DNA of 64,000 nucleotides from Halobacillus ihumii (GTDB lineage Bacteria > Bacillota > Bacilli > Bacillales > Halobacillaceae): assembly GCF_902726645.1 (NCBI RefSeq), contig NZ_CACVAO010000001.1, positions 3,482,636 to 3,546,635 of the forward strand, in the 5' to 3' direction. This document shows positions 24,745 through 33,351 of this stretch, in pieces; position 1 is the stretch's first letter, and each line of letters begins with the position of its first letter. The position numbers were made by a program, and so were the translations under genes. The notes below the pieces were generated by a model. The model was not told the DNA's origin. It saw only the letters and a list, made by a program, of their open reading frames with translations, and made no database searches.

Positions 24745-24931
24745 GTTTATCACCTGCATTCTTTTAATTTTGTTATGTTAAGTTTAGAGTGAAGAACCTG
24801 GTTAGTCAAAGTATATTCAAAAAGATGGGATTATTGACGTTCTTTTATGGGAATCCATAAATAAAGGCTTGATTTTAGTTCGTACCGGTGATAAAACAGA
24901 ATAGTGTTATACGAATGGTAAGGAGGCTGCT

Positions 24932-25783
24932 ATGTTTTCATTTGAATCTAGAAGAATCATAATTGTTATTTTTGGGGCAGTGCTGAATGCGATCTCACTT
25001 AACCTCTTTTTAATTGAAGCAAATGTATATGCGAGTGGATTTACCGGGGTAGCCCAGTTAATGACAAGTATTCTTCAAGACTTTTTTAACGTATCCATTG
25101 TCAGTACTGGTCTTATTTTATTTATACTTAATATACCTGTTGCCATCCTCGGATGGTTCAAAGTTGGAAAAGGGTTTACGGTTTACAGTGTCATCTCTGT
25201 AGCCTTTACAACTCTTTTTCTTGAACTTATTCCGGTGATGCAACTGTCCGAAGATATCATCTTGAACGCTGTATTTGGCGGTGTAATTGGTGGTGTTGGT
25301 GTTGGAATCACGCTAAAATGGGGTGCTTCTACTGGCGGTCTGGATATTATTGCGATGATTTTATCGCGAATGAAGGATCGGCCGATTGGAATTTACTTCC
25401 TGATTATCAACAGTGTGATTATTGCGGTAGCCGGTTTTTTATATTTACCGGAAAATGCTTTGTATACACTTTTAACACTTTATGTAACAACTCGTGTGAT
25501 CGATGCTGTTCATACACGTCATGAGAAGCTGACAGCGATGATTATTACGACACAAGCTGCAGATTTAGAAAAAGCTATTCATGGTAAAATGGTAAGAGGG
25601 ATTACGACCTTACCTGCAAAAGGGGCATTTACCCAGCAGGACAAGAATATGCTTGTAATGGTTATTACAAGGTATGAGTTGTATGATTTGCAGCACATTA
25701 TTACAGAGGTAGATCCTCAAGCTTTTACTAATATTGTGCAGACGACCGGCATATTTGGCTTTTTTAGAAAAGATGACAAATAG
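24932..25783 (+). CDS. yitT: YitT family membrane protein (DUF161/DUF2179)
   Basis: 283 residues: five to six N-terminal membrane helices with the glycine-rich FGGVIGGVGVGITLKWGASTGG segment near residues 112-133, split here by family motif, then a C-terminal DUF2179 domain (MIITTQAADLEKAIHGKMVR...) that is cytoplasmic. Transported substrate unknown. It is preceded by AAGGAGG. Position between a DegV gene and an Ipi-like gene reproduces the B. subtilis yitS-yitT-ipi order, which supports the name. Confidence 0.88.
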   Translation: MFSFESRRIIIVIFGAVLNAISLNLFLIEANVYASGFTGVAQLMTSILQDFFNVSIVSTGLILFILNIPVAILGWFKVGKGFTVYSVISVAFTTLFLELIPVMQLSEDIILNAVFGGVIGGVGVGITLKWGASTGGLDIIAMILSRMKDRPIGIYFLIINSVIIAVAGFLYLPENALYTLLTLYVTTRVIDAVHTRHEKLTAMIITTQAADLEKAIHGKMVRGITTLPAKGAFTQQDKNMLVMVITRYELYDLQHIITEVDPQAFTNIVQTTGIFGFFRKDDK

Positions 25784-25809
25784 TTGTATGGGAATACCAA
25801 AAGGATGTG

Positions 25810-26733
25810 ATGACGCTGAAGAAGCTGTCGCCGATCATGATAGGACTTATGATCATATTGTTAGTGGCATGCTCAGACTCAAATTCGGAATCTACTTCAG
25901 GTGGGGATGAGGAAATGAACAAAAAGGACCAACCCGTTGGAAATGAAGCTCCACAGTACAATGTGATACCTTTCATTGAACAACTTGCGTTTGATGCAAG
26001 CGTAAAAGCGGATGAAAATCAAGTTAATGTCCAATTCTCGTTAACGAATGAAGCAGATGAAGCGGTGATTCTCGGGTTCAGCTCCAGTCAATTGTATGAA
26101 ATCACCATTGTGAACGAGGCGGGGGAAACGGTCTATAAATATTCTGAGGGTCAAATGTTTGCCCAGAGTCTGACAACGAAAGAACTGCAGCCTGGTGATA
26201 AGCTTGAAGCTGAGGAGCTAGTGGAGAAAGAATTGCCTGATGGCCAATATGAAGTGAGGATGACGTTTTTAGTGGCCACGATCAATGATCAGCCTCTTGA
26301 ATCTCGTCCTTTTCAAATTACGAAGCCCTTTGCGATAGGGGAAGAAGTTGAATCAAATCCTGACACTGGTCCGGAACAGGAAGCTGCGAATGAGAATTCC
26401 TCCCAAGCCGGGGTAAGCCTTGATATGGTCGGTGAGGTTTTTCGTAATTTTACATTAACAGGTGAAAATGGACAGTATAAAGTAACGGGTGAAGCCAATG
26501 TTCGTGAGGGGAAGTTTTATTATAGCGTAGATGATGGACATAATGTGCTGGTCGAGAGCAAGGCCGTTGAAGTAGAAAAGGCAGCGCCGGATTGGTCTGA
26601 GTTTACGATTCAAATGGACATACCTAAAGATAAGCTTCCAGAACAAGGCGCACTCGTCATGACGATTTATCAATTGGATGAAAACGGTCAGCCTGTTAAC
26701 CTAAACTATGTTCCTTTAGAAAATTTTGGATAA
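25810..26733 (+). CDS. Lipoprotein with BsuPI and Gmad2 domains (Ipi-like)
   Basis: About 307 residues. Signal sequence with lipobox LLVAC (Cys near residue 21) marks a lipoprotein. Residues about 55-165 resemble BsuPI, the intracellular proteinase inhibitor of B. subtilis, with ITIVNEAGETVYKYSEGQMF as the recognisable core. After a Glu/Asn/Ser linker a second, immunoglobulin-like Gmad2 domain (about 205-300) follows. In B. subtilis ipi is a stand-alone cytoplasmic inhibitor after yitT; here the same domain is exported and fused. Start uncertain between GTG 25807 and ATG 25810. Confidence 0.8.
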   Translation: MTLKKLSPIMIGLMIILLVACSDSNSESTSGGDEEMNKKDQPVGNEAPQYNVIPFIEQLAFDASVKADENQVNVQFSLTNEADEAVILGFSSSQLYEITIVNEAGETVYKYSEGQMFAQSLTTKELQPGDKLEAEELVEKELPDGQYEVRMTFLVATINDQPLESRPFQITKPFAIGEEVESNPDTGPEQEAANENSSQAGVSLDMVGEVFRNFTLTGENGQYKVTGEANVREGKFYYSVDDGHNVLVESKAVEVEKAAPDWSEFTIQMDIPKDKLPEQGALVMTIYQLDENGQPVNLNYVPLENFG

Positions 26734-26742
26734 ATGGATAAA

Positions 26743-26784
26743 GCAAAAGGCTGAGATGTTGGATTCAACGTCTCAGCCTTGCTT
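26743..26784. terminator. Bidirectional terminator between Ipi-like gene and NifU-N gene
   Basis: Arms AAGGCTGAGA (26747-26756) and TCTCAGCCTT (26771-26780), followed by a T-containing tail on either strand. Confidence 0.8.
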
Positions 26785-26786
26785 GT

Positions 26787-27050
26787 TTAAAAACCTTTTT
26801 CTGTAAGCAGCCCTTCTACTTTAGGTGTCAGAGCTTCCCAATCTGCATCAGGTAATTTATTTACTGTAATGAAGTTCTGAAAGCCAAATACATTATCGAC
26901 ACCCTCAAGTGCCATTAATTCATTCATTACATCATAATCACTGGTTTGTCCGGGCATCACAGATACACTGCCGTCCCCTTTAAAAATAAGAGAATCAGTT
27001 GTGAATTTGCGTGCATTCGGGTTCGGTGTTTCTTCAACTTTGATCGCCAT
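26787..27050 (-). CDS. NfuN/NifU N-terminal domain protein
   Basis: 87-residue protein made only of the Nfu N-terminal domain: VEETPNPNARKF at the start is the family hallmark, then a GVDNVFGFQNFITVNK strand-turn. The Fe-S-carrying CxxC domain of full Nfu proteins is absent, so it may be an adaptor that helps deliver Fe-S clusters rather than a carrier. ATG preceded by GGGAGGG. Confidence 0.88.
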   Translation of the reverse strand: MAIKVEETPNPNARKFTTDSLIFKGDGSVSVMPGQTSDYDVMNELMALEGVDNVFGFQNFITVNKLPDADWEALTPKVEGLLTEKGF

Positions 27051-27183
27051 AAAAAAGTCCCTCCCTTACTACTTGTCTCACTTATTTTAGCAGAAAAATC
27101 TCTTGCACAAAACTGACAGCATTATGTTTGCGTATATTATTAGGCTTTATGGTACAATGAGATCACTTTAAGGGAGGGGTTAA

Positions 27184-28011
27184 ATGGAGACAAAATTGAT
27201 AGACGTGCTTCAACCCATCAAGGACAATGATTTTACATTGCCTGAGGGGAAGAGCCTGCAAGAACTTACAACTTTGATGCTTCAAAGGATTGGCACTGTT
27301 CATCCTGTTCTTCGTGATGACTTGATCCATGAGATTATTACGGCCTTCATTGAACGTGGCCACTATAACAATGAACAGGTAAAGAATATTTTACAATCCG
27401 TTTTAAATAAAAATTACTTATTTTATCGAATCGGGAACTCGAAGAAGGAAGAAGACGCTGTCTTTAAAAGAAGTTTCTCTGTTCTGCTCATCCCGCCGAT
27501 CATGAAGCGGCACCGTGAACACCCGTTTCTAAAGGAAGAAGAGGTACACAGGGTATGGGAAAATTTAAAAAAATATATGCAGCAGGAATCGGATCATAGG
27601 GGATATGTCCCTGGCAAGGGATGGGCCCATGCAATGGCCCACGCCGCAGATGCCCTTGATAGTGTGGCTGCCTGTGATGAAATTACCTCAGAGGAAGTCA
27701 AACAGATGCTTCCCATTATTCGAACACAATTTTTAATTGACCAGCCTTATTTATTTGATGAAGAGGAACGGATGGTTACGGCGATCTTAACGATGTTTAA
27801 AAAAATCGAGCGTCAGGAACGTCTGGAATGGGTGGAGACGCTGCTCTATATACGCGAGAGCTGGGATAATCCAAATGAGGATATTATCATTAATAACTGC
27901 AAACATTTATTACGTGCTCTTTATTTCAGAGTCCTTGAAGGGGACCACGATCAACTGCGTCATGTCGTAGAAAACCTGCTTCGTGAATTACGGAAGCAGG
28001 AGGCCTACTAA
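27184..28011 (+). CDS. DUF2785 domain protein
   Basis: 275 residues, largely helical and cytoplasmic. Identified by the DUF2785 signature GYVPGKGWAHAMAHAADALD at about residues 141-160 and the C-terminal RALYFRVLEG segment. Enzymatic role unknown; the paired His residues (HAMAHAAD) could bind a metal. AGGGAGGGG precedes the ATG, and it ends at its own terminator. Confidence 0.85.
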   Translation: METKLIDVLQPIKDNDFTLPEGKSLQELTTLMLQRIGTVHPVLRDDLIHEIITAFIERGHYNNEQVKNILQSVLNKNYLFYRIGNSKKEEDAVFKRSFSVLLIPPIMKRHREHPFLKEEEVHRVWENLKKYMQQESDHRGYVPGKGWAHAMAHAADALDSVAACDEITSEEVKQMLPIIRTQFLIDQPYLFDEEERMVTAILTMFKKIERQERLEWVETLLYIRESWDNPNEDIIINNCKHLLRALYFRVLEGDHDQLRHVVENLLRELRKQEAY

Positions 28012-28015
28012 ATAC

Positions 28016-28057
28016 AAAAAAGGACCAAACCTGTAAAAAGGTCTGGTCCTTTTTGAA
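28016..28057. terminator. Terminator after the DUF2785 gene
   Basis: Arms AAAAAGGACCAAACC and GGTCTGGTCCTTTTT, one mismatch, flanked by A and T runs, so usable from both converging genes. Confidence 0.9.
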
Positions 28058-28060
28058 TCG

Positions 28061-28273
28061 TTAACGCATGTTCTGGTGATCGTTGTCCAGCTGCTGTTCT
28101 AACTGCTGTAGCTGTTGTTTCTCCTGTTGAGAACATTGGCTATATGCAGATTGAATCGCTTGCTTGGCTGCTTGCATATCTTGCGCATTCGCAGTATGAC
28201 CACCATTTTGGCGTCTGTTTTGTGTGAAACGGCTAACAGCTTGTTTGGCATTCTCAAATAAGGAATTTTCCAT
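28061..28273 (-). CDS. DUF3813 family small protein (YitR-like)
   Basis: 70 residues, rich in Gln and Ala, predicted helical coiled coil (AAKQAIQSAYSQCSQQEKQQ...LQQLEQQLD). The short helical architecture and position near yitU fit the DUF3813 family, to which B. subtilis YitR belongs. Function unknown. GGAGG ribosome site sits inside the end of the upstream 46-codon gene, so the two are probably co-translated. Confidence 0.75.
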   Translation of the reverse strand: MENSLFENAKQAVSRFTQNRRQNGGHTANAQDMQAAKQAIQSAYSQCSQQEKQQLQQLEQQLDNDHQNMR

Positions 28274-28275
28274 TT

Positions 28276-28416
28276 TTAAAAGCCTCCTACTGTGTGCTGG
28301 TCAGCTTCGATTTCCTTACGCTTAGCGTCAGTCAGCCTCTGGGGCTCCATTTGACTCTCATCAAACGGTTTAACTTCTACCCAGCGTTTTTCTTCATTTT
28401 GCTTTTTCTTATCCAT
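28276..28416 (-). CDS. 46-residue hypothetical protein
   Basis: Small gene not captured by ordinary length cut-offs: ATG (complement 28414-28416) follows GGAGGGAC and encodes a very charged, hydrophilic peptide starting MDKKKQNEEKRWVEVKPFD and ending HTVGGF. Its stop lies two bases before the DUF3813 start. The good ribosome site and tight spacing argue that it is real; I do not recognise a family. Confidence 0.65.
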   Translation of the reverse strand: MDKKKQNEEKRWVEVKPFDESQMEPQRLTDAKRKEIEADQHTVGGF

Positions 28417-28436
28417 GACAAGTCCCTCCTGTCACT

Positions 28437-28476
28437 AAAAAAAGCCTGAACGCTTTCTTTCGCGTCCAAGCTTAGT
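28437..28476 (-). terminator. Terminator after yitU (minus strand)
   Basis: On the minus strand AAGCTTGGACGC pairs with GCGTTCAGGCTT (two mismatches) and a T run follows; it separates yitU from the small gene pair downstream. Confidence 0.65.
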
Positions 28477-28516
28477 ATGGCTTGATCCTCTATGACTACT
28501 CTAGGTAAAAATTAAC

Positions 28517-29341
28517 TTACATTGCTTTCGTTCTCAACTGCAGGTAGTCACCTAAAAACTCTGCGATGCCATTGTTCTCATTCGTCCCCGCTACGTGATT
28601 GGCTCTGTTTTTCAGCTCATCAATCGCATTCCCCATCGCTACACCAACACCTGCATATTCAATCATTTCAAAGTCATTGTCTTCATCTCCAAATGCGATA
28701 ATGCGATCTTGGGGAATATGAAAGTAATGAGAAATTTTTTCTAAACCAACTGCTTTGTTCATGCCGGCACGGACGATCTCAATAACATGCCATGGCGCTC
28801 CCCACTTCCTATGTTCAATAATGGAGGCATGCACATCCAGTTCGTCACGTAAGGCTTGAATTTTATCTTCTTCCGGATGAATAAGCAAGGAAGTCGGGTC
28901 TTCCGTTAGGTTGGCTTGCAAACGTCCAATGGTAATCGGGTTATCATCTGTCGTATGGAAAATTTCCATGATCTCTTCATCGTGCTGATCCAAATAGACG
29001 TCATCCATTACTTCGGCCAGAATGTTTTTTACACCAAGTTCGTGACAAGTATGAATAATCTTATGAGCAGTACGAACAGATAACGGTGAGTGCAAGGCAT
29101 CCCATCGTTCATCTTTCGGGTGGTGAATTAAGGCACCGTTAAAGTTAACCATCGGAGTATTTAATCCCAGCTCATGATAAAAATCAATACTGGCCCGATG
29201 CGGTCGCCCTGTTGCGATGCATACGATATGTCCTTGTTCGATCGCGGTAAGGACCATCGCTTTCGTCTTTGGACTTATTGTTTTCTCATCTGTCAGTAAC
29301 GTTCCATCTAAATCAAGTGCAATCAAGTGCTGTTTCGTCAT
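28517..29341 (-). CDS. yitU: Cof-type HAD-IIB phosphatase YitU
   Basis: 274 residues. HAD motif I ALDLDGTLL (nucleophile Asp9, acid/base Asp11), motif II ATGRPHRAS, a large C2 cap, and motif III/IV as AFGDEDNDFEMI. B. subtilis YitU is known as a flavin mononucleotide/sugar-phosphate phosphatase, and the gene order with yitV and yitW agrees. Substrate here is by family only. ATG follows GAGGTGAAGA. Confidence 0.87.
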   Translation of the reverse strand: MTKQHLIALDLDGTLLTDEKTISPKTKAMVLTAIEQGHIVCIATGRPHRASIDFYHELGLNTPMVNFNGALIHHPKDERWDALHSPLSVRTAHKIIHTCHELGVKNILAEVMDDVYLDQHDEEIMEIFHTTDDNPITIGRLQANLTEDPTSLLIHPEEDKIQALRDELDVHASIIEHRKWGAPWHVIEIVRAGMNKAVGLEKISHYFHIPQDRIIAFGDEDNDFEMIEYAGVGVAMGNAIDELKNRANHVAGTNENNGIAEFLGDYLQLRTKAM

Positions 29342-29532
29342 TTTTCTTCACCTCATTTATGTATCGTCAAGTGTAGCGAGTATAAAGGTCATATGTAAAC
29401 AAATACTATCACGAATACCTAATACTTTCCAAGTAAACATACACAGTGTTACGATTATATATAGTGTACACCATAATTATTAGCCTAATCTTAACAGAAG
29501 GTAAAGAATCAACCAGAAAGGATTCGAGCATA

Positions 29533-30297
29533 ATGATTAGCATCTATCGAGAACGTTATAAGGAAATTCCAGTGCTGGTAATTATAGAGGATAGGAAGAA
29601 AGACGAAGCCTTGCCTGTGTTTACATATTTCCACGGCTTTACATCTGCCAAAGAGCATAATCTTCCGCAAGCTTATTTGCTGGCTGAAAGAGGATATCGT
29701 GTCATTTTGCCCGACAGTCTCTATCATGGCGAAAGAGAGAATGGGATTTCCAAACACGCATTAAATTTTAAATTTTGGGATATTGTGCATCAAAATTTAA
29801 ACGATTTACAAGCTATAAAAGAGGAACTTGACCATCGAAATCTTATTAAAGACCGTCGATTTGGAGTGGGGGGAACGTCAATGGGCGGTGTCACTACAAG
29901 CGCAGCCTTAACCCTTTATCCGTGGATTCAATCGGCTGCTGTAATGATGGGTTCACCTAAACTTGTCGACTTTGCCAAAAAGTTAATCCAAGACGTCGAA
30001 AAGACGGGGATTGAGCTGCCGATTGGCGGGGAAGAATTGCATCAGCTCTATCAATCGCTGGAAACCATCGATTTATCTACACAAATGGACAAGCTGCAAG
30101 ACCGTCCATTATTTTTCTGGCATGGTGATGCTGATCCCGTTGTACCATTTGAGCATTCGTATGATTTCTATAATCAGGCAGTTGAATATTATAGGAATCC
30201 TGAGAATATACAATTTCTTCGCGAAGCTGGCCGTGACCATAAGGTAAGCCGTTTTGCCATTAAAGAGATGGTGAACTGGATCGAAATTGTTCTCTAG
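29533..30297 (+). CDS. yitV: Alpha/beta hydrolase YitV (esterase)
   Basis: 254 residues from the chosen ATG, which lies 10 bases after AGAAAGGA; an upstream in-frame start at 29446 would add an unlikely lead. Hydrolase motifs: oxyanion HGF (YFHGFTSAKEH), nucleophile elbow GGTSMGGVTT (Ser), acid in FWHGDADPVVPFEHS, and catalytic His in GRDHKVS. Matches the YitV family (uncharacterised esterases) and keeps the yitU-yitV-yitW order with yitU divergent. Confidence 0.85.
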   Translation: MISIYRERYKEIPVLVIIEDRKKDEALPVFTYFHGFTSAKEHNLPQAYLLAERGYRVILPDSLYHGERENGISKHALNFKFWDIVHQNLNDLQAIKEELDHRNLIKDRRFGVGGTSMGGVTTSAALTLYPWIQSAAVMMGSPKLVDFAKKLIQDVEKTGIELPIGGEELHQLYQSLETIDLSTQMDKLQDRPLFFWHGDADPVVPFEHSYDFYNQAVEYYRNPENIQFLREAGRDHKVSRFAIKEMVNWIEIVL

Positions 30298-30372
30298 CAA
30301 GGTTTAGTGGTTTAATCTTTGTGAAAATATGTTTATAATAAAGTATGAATTTATGTGAAGGGGGAAGTATTT

Positions 30373-30684
30373 GTGGATACAGCACTTGAAGAAAATATCA
30401 TGGGTGCCCTGGAGAATGTGATTGACCCTGAACTTGGGATTGATATCGTAAATCTCGGCCTCGTTTATGGTGCCGACATGGATGATAATGGAAATACAAC
30501 TGTAACAATGACATTAACTGCAATGGGCTGCCCTTTGGCAGGTCACATCGAACAAGATGTGAAACGAGTCCTTGCTGATCTTCCAGAGGTAAACGAAATA
30601 ACCGTTAATATCGTTTGGAATCCGCCTTGGACAAAAGACCGTATGAGCCGTTATGCAAAAATAGCTCTCGGTATTCCGGATTGA
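30373..30684 (+). CDS. yitW: YitW family Fe-S assembly factor (MIP18/DUF59)
   Basis: 103 residues from GTG 30373, preceded by GAAGGGGGAAG. MIP18-like domain: VIDPELGIDIVNLGLVYG is the family signature and MGCPLAGHIEQDV carries the reactive Cys. Related proteins (SufT, PaaD) help mature Fe-S enzymes. An upstream GTG at 30355 would swallow the ribosome site and is rejected. Ends at a strong terminator. Confidence 0.9.
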   Translation: MDTALEENIMGALENVIDPELGIDIVNLGLVYGADMDDNGNTTVTMTLTAMGCPLAGHIEQDVKRVLADLPEVNEITVNIVWNPPWTKDRMSRYAKIALGIPD

Positions 30685-30697
30685 TTTAGAAGGAATA

Positions 30698-30727
30698 CCC
30701 CTGCCCTTAAAAGGCAGGGGTTTTTTT
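30698..30727 (+). terminator. Terminator after yitW
   Basis: CCCCTGCC and GGCAGGGG around TTAAAA, then seven T residues. Confidence 0.95.
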
Positions 30728-30793
30728 CATATGAATAAAAACGCATATGGCAACGTTGAACGACTCTACGCACGCACGAGGAAAAAAGGATGA

Positions 30794-31324
30794 ATGCTCA
30801 TGACACAGGCGCCAATTTTTCAAATTGTTGGTTATAAAAATAGTGGGAAGACCACGGTTTTATGCTCCCTCATTGAATATGGTTCTTCAATGGGGGATCA
30901 AGTAGCCTCTATTAAACGGCACGGTCATCCCCAACCGCTTGAACCGATGCATGACCATACGGATAGTTATCGATTGCAAAAAGCTGGGTCCTTTTTAACA
31001 GGAGTGGACAGTGCTAAGAGCTTTCAATTAGAGGTTAATCATAAACAAGTTATGCCGCTTGAGCGGCTGATTACCCTTTATCAATCCTTCAGCCCTGACT
31101 TGATCATGATAGAAGGTTATAAAAAAGCACCCTTCAAAAAAGCAGTGATTATAAAGGACGAAACAGATCTTTCTTTACTGGAGCTAGATCAGGTTGCCTT
31201 TGTTTTGACTTGGAATGAAGAGTGGACAAGACATCTCGATGTGCCAGTCTATACGATGGAGCAATGGAAACAATCGATTGCGTCTATTTATGAGATCATA
31301 AAGAGGAGGGAAGAGAATGAGTAA
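30794..31324 (+). CDS. mobB: Molybdopterin-guanine dinucleotide biosynthesis protein MobB
   Basis: About 174-176 residues, a P-loop GTPase that assists MobA in adding GMP to molybdenum cofactor. Walker A is GYKNSGKTT at residues 13-21; IKRHGHP and DSYRLQKAG are further family marks, and LIMIEGYKKAPF is the Walker B-like region. Two in-frame ATGs (30794, 30800) share the AAAAAGGATG ribosome site; the second has better spacing. Overlaps moaE by 8 bases. Confidence 0.9.
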   Translation: MLMTQAPIFQIVGYKNSGKTTVLCSLIEYGSSMGDQVASIKRHGHPQPLEPMHDHTDSYRLQKAGSFLTGVDSAKSFQLEVNHKQVMPLERLITLYQSFSPDLIMIEGYKKAPFKKAVIIKDETDLSLLELDQVAFVLTWNEEWTRHLDVPVYTMEQWKQSIASIYEIIKRREENE

Positions 31325-31784
31325 GCCGTTTTGGATAACCGATGAACCCATTTCAGTAGAAGAGGTCGTCCAGCTTGTTTCACGGCGTGAAGCGGGAGCG
31401 ATCAATACGTTTATTGGGACAGTGCGGGAATTTACATATGGAAGGCAAACGCTTCACCTTGAATATCAAGCGTATCGTTCCATGGCTGAAAAGAAACTTG
31501 AGCAATTAGGTATGGAAATCGAAGAACGCTGGCCGGATGCGAAAGCAGCTATCGTCCACCGAATTGGCCGCTTAGATATAGAAGATGTTGCGGTCGTCAT
31601 TGCTGTTTCGACACCGCATCGAGCGGATTCTTATGAAGCAAGCCGCTATGCTATCGAGAGAATTAAAGAGATGGTTCCAATTTGGAAAAAAGAGCACTGG
31701 GAAGATGGGGATGCCTGGATCGGCGATCAAACAGAAACGAACCCATACCCTGAAGGCGCACCGCAAAAGGAGGATTTGAAATGA
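31317..31784 (+). CDS. moaE: Molybdopterin synthase catalytic subunit MoaE
   Basis: 155 residues. Large subunit of molybdopterin synthase, which puts the dithiolene sulfurs on precursor Z. Hallmarks: GAINTFIGTVREF, HRIGRLDIEDVAV, STPHRADSYEA and the catalytic VPIWKKEHW lysines. GAGGGAAGAG ribosome site lies inside the mobB end. Its stop overlaps the moaD start (ATGA), in line with a one-to-one complex. Confidence 0.95.
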   Translation: MSKPFWITDEPISVEEVVQLVSRREAGAINTFIGTVREFTYGRQTLHLEYQAYRSMAEKKLEQLGMEIEERWPDAKAAIVHRIGRLDIEDVAVVIAVSTPHRADSYEASRYAIERIKEMVPIWKKEHWEDGDAWIGDQTETNPYPEGAPQKEDLK

Positions 31785-32014
31785 ATCGAATTTTATTATT
31801 TGCTGGATTGCAAGAGAAGGCGGGACAGGAAAGTATTGAGTTGGAGGCAGCAGGGCAAACAATTGAAGAAATCAAGAAGAAGATCGGACAGCGCTATCAG
31901 CTTGATCGTCTCCATGAAGCTATGACGGCGGTTAACGAGGAGTATGCAGGCAACGATCACAAAATTGTTGATGGAGATGTGATTGCTTTCATCCCGCCTG
32001 TAAGCGGAGGATAA
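31781..32014 (+). CDS. moaD: Molybdopterin synthase sulfur carrier subunit MoaD
   Basis: 77-residue ubiquitin-fold protein ending in VSGG; the terminal Gly-Gly is adenylated and thiocarboxylated before sulfur transfer to MoaE. DVIAFIPPVSGG is the typical end and LLFAGLQEKAG the typical start. Translationally coupled to moaE by a four-base overlap. The rest of the cofactor pathway is not in the window. Confidence 0.95.
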   Translation: MNRILLFAGLQEKAGQESIELEAAGQTIEEIKKKIGQRYQLDRLHEAMTAVNEEYAGNDHKIVDGDVIAFIPPVSGG

Positions 32015-32038
32015 TGAAATAAAGCGCACACGATAAAT

Positions 32039-32077
32039 AAGGAGAAAGCAGCTGTAATTCAGCCTGCTTTCTCCTTT
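32039..32077. terminator. Bidirectional terminator between moaD and uppP
   Basis: Arms AAGGAGAAAGCAG (32039-32051) and CTGCTTTCTCCTT (32064-32076) are perfect complements, followed by T-rich sequence. Confidence 0.9.
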
Positions 32078-32082
32078 TCACG

Positions 32083-32889
32083 TTAAAGGAAAATCAATAC
32101 CAATCCTCCGACGATAAAACAATAGATCGCGAAGTATTTTAAGTTTCCTTGGGCCATAATGTTCATGAACCATTTCAATGAAATGTAAGAAGCAAAAATC
32201 GAGCCGATAAAGGCTAACAGATAAGGCAGCCAAAGGGTTGAAAGGTCGTCCCCCATTAAATCGCCTACTGATAAAAGCATCGTTCCTAAACTAACCGGAA
32301 CATAGAGTAGGAAGGAGAACCGCAGTGCCGTTTGCTGTTTCATGCCGATCAGCATGGCGGCGACGATTGTAGCCCCTGACCGGCTGATGCCTGGAACTAA
32401 TGCGACAGCCTGAGCCAAACCAACGATTAAGGCATCTTTCCATGTTATCATTCCATCGTTTTTGACACCGCGGATATTACGGATAATCCAAAGCGCGAAC
32501 CCGGTGATAATTAAAGCAATCGCAACGACTTCGACCGTTTTTAATCGATCAAATACATCTTTAAATAATATACCCAGGACACCCGCTGGCACGGTCCCAA
32601 TGATCAAGTAAAGCACAAAGTCAAAATCATCCTTTTGCCGAGAATCCTTGGTAATCAAATAACCGATTCCATTTTTAAATAAGCGGACGATATCATCCCA
32701 ATAGATCATAAGGACGGCAATGAGCGATCCGAAATTCACGAGTACTAAAAAGCCGAATCCCTCAATTTCCAAGTTCATCAAATGTTGCACAATGACAAGG
32801 TGGCCACTCGACGAAATCGGGATTGGTTCTGTAATCCCCTGGAATAATCCGAGAAACAAATACTTTAATATTAGAAAAAATTCTTGCAT
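32083..32889 (-). CDS. uppP: Undecaprenyl-diphosphate phosphatase UppP (BacA family)
   Basis: 268-residue polytopic membrane enzyme that recycles undecaprenyl pyrophosphate for cell-wall synthesis and confers bacitracin tolerance. The two conserved active-site regions are visible: [14 protein letters not shown] near residue 18 and [11 protein letters not shown] near residue 163. The start ATG (complement 32887-32889) follows AAGGAGG by eight bases; the longer TTG-initiated frame is rejected. Monocistronic between two hairpins. Confidence 0.95.
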   Translation of the reverse strand: MQEFFLILKYLFLGLFQGITEPIPISSSGHLVIVQHLMNLEIEGFGFLVLVNFGSLIAVLMIYWDDIVRLFKNGIGYLITKDSRQKDDFDFVLYLIIGTVPAGVLGILFKDVFDRLKTVEVVAIALIITGFALWIIRNIRGVKNDGMITWKDALIVGLAQAVALVPGISRSGATIVAAMLIGMKQQTALRFSFLLYVPVSLGTMLLSVGDLMGDDLSTLWLPYLLAFIGSIFASYISLKWFMNIMAQGNLKYFAIYCFIVGGLVLIFL

Positions 32890-32987
32890 GTATGTATCCT
32901 CCTTAGTCAGCAAAAAGGGAAAAGCATATAACTAGCTGCTCATCCTTTATAGAGAGGCCTGTGGCCGCCCATTCCCATATTATACAA

Positions 32988-33031
32988 TAAAAAAACGCTG
33001 CTTATAATAGTACATAAGCAGCAGCGTTTTC
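32988..33031. terminator. Terminator downstream of the DUF2929 gene
   Basis: AAAACGCTGCTTAT and ATAAGCAGCAGCGTTTT form a hairpin with a 3-base bulge; T runs are present on the minus strand. Confidence 0.7.
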
Positions 33032-33040
33032 CCGAACTAT

Positions 33041-33214
33041 TTAAGCCTCTTCTTTAATTAAACCTTCACCTAGCGCAAAAGCTGTTCCACTGAACACAAT
33101 CGTCATTACAACCGTTTGAAGGAAAGAAAAATCCGATCCCGTCATATTACTAATGACATATGCAGTCATTAGGCTTAATAGGAAAGCCCAAACCACTGTC
33201 CACACATAACGCAT
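33041..33214 (-). CDS. DUF2929 family small membrane protein (YjzD-like)
   Basis: 57 residues with two membrane segments (YVWTVVWAFLLSLMTAYVIS and TVVMTIVFSGTAFALG). Family by pattern and by location just before med and fabH, where B. subtilis has yjzD. Start ATG (complement 33212-33214) has GAGGTGA seven bases upstream. Function unknown. Confidence 0.75.
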   Translation of the reverse strand: MRYVWTVVWAFLLSLMTAYVISNMTGSDFSFLQTVVMTIVFSGTAFALGEGLIKEEA

Positions 33215-33351
33215 AATAGTCACCTCATTTTTTAGACAATCTTTATTCATCTTATCAGAATCTTGCTGAAAAATAAATATAGAATCGCTTAATTAAGCAT
33301 GAGGCGAGCCGTTGTCGAATAAAATGTTAGGTGAGAAGGGGGATTACAGAC

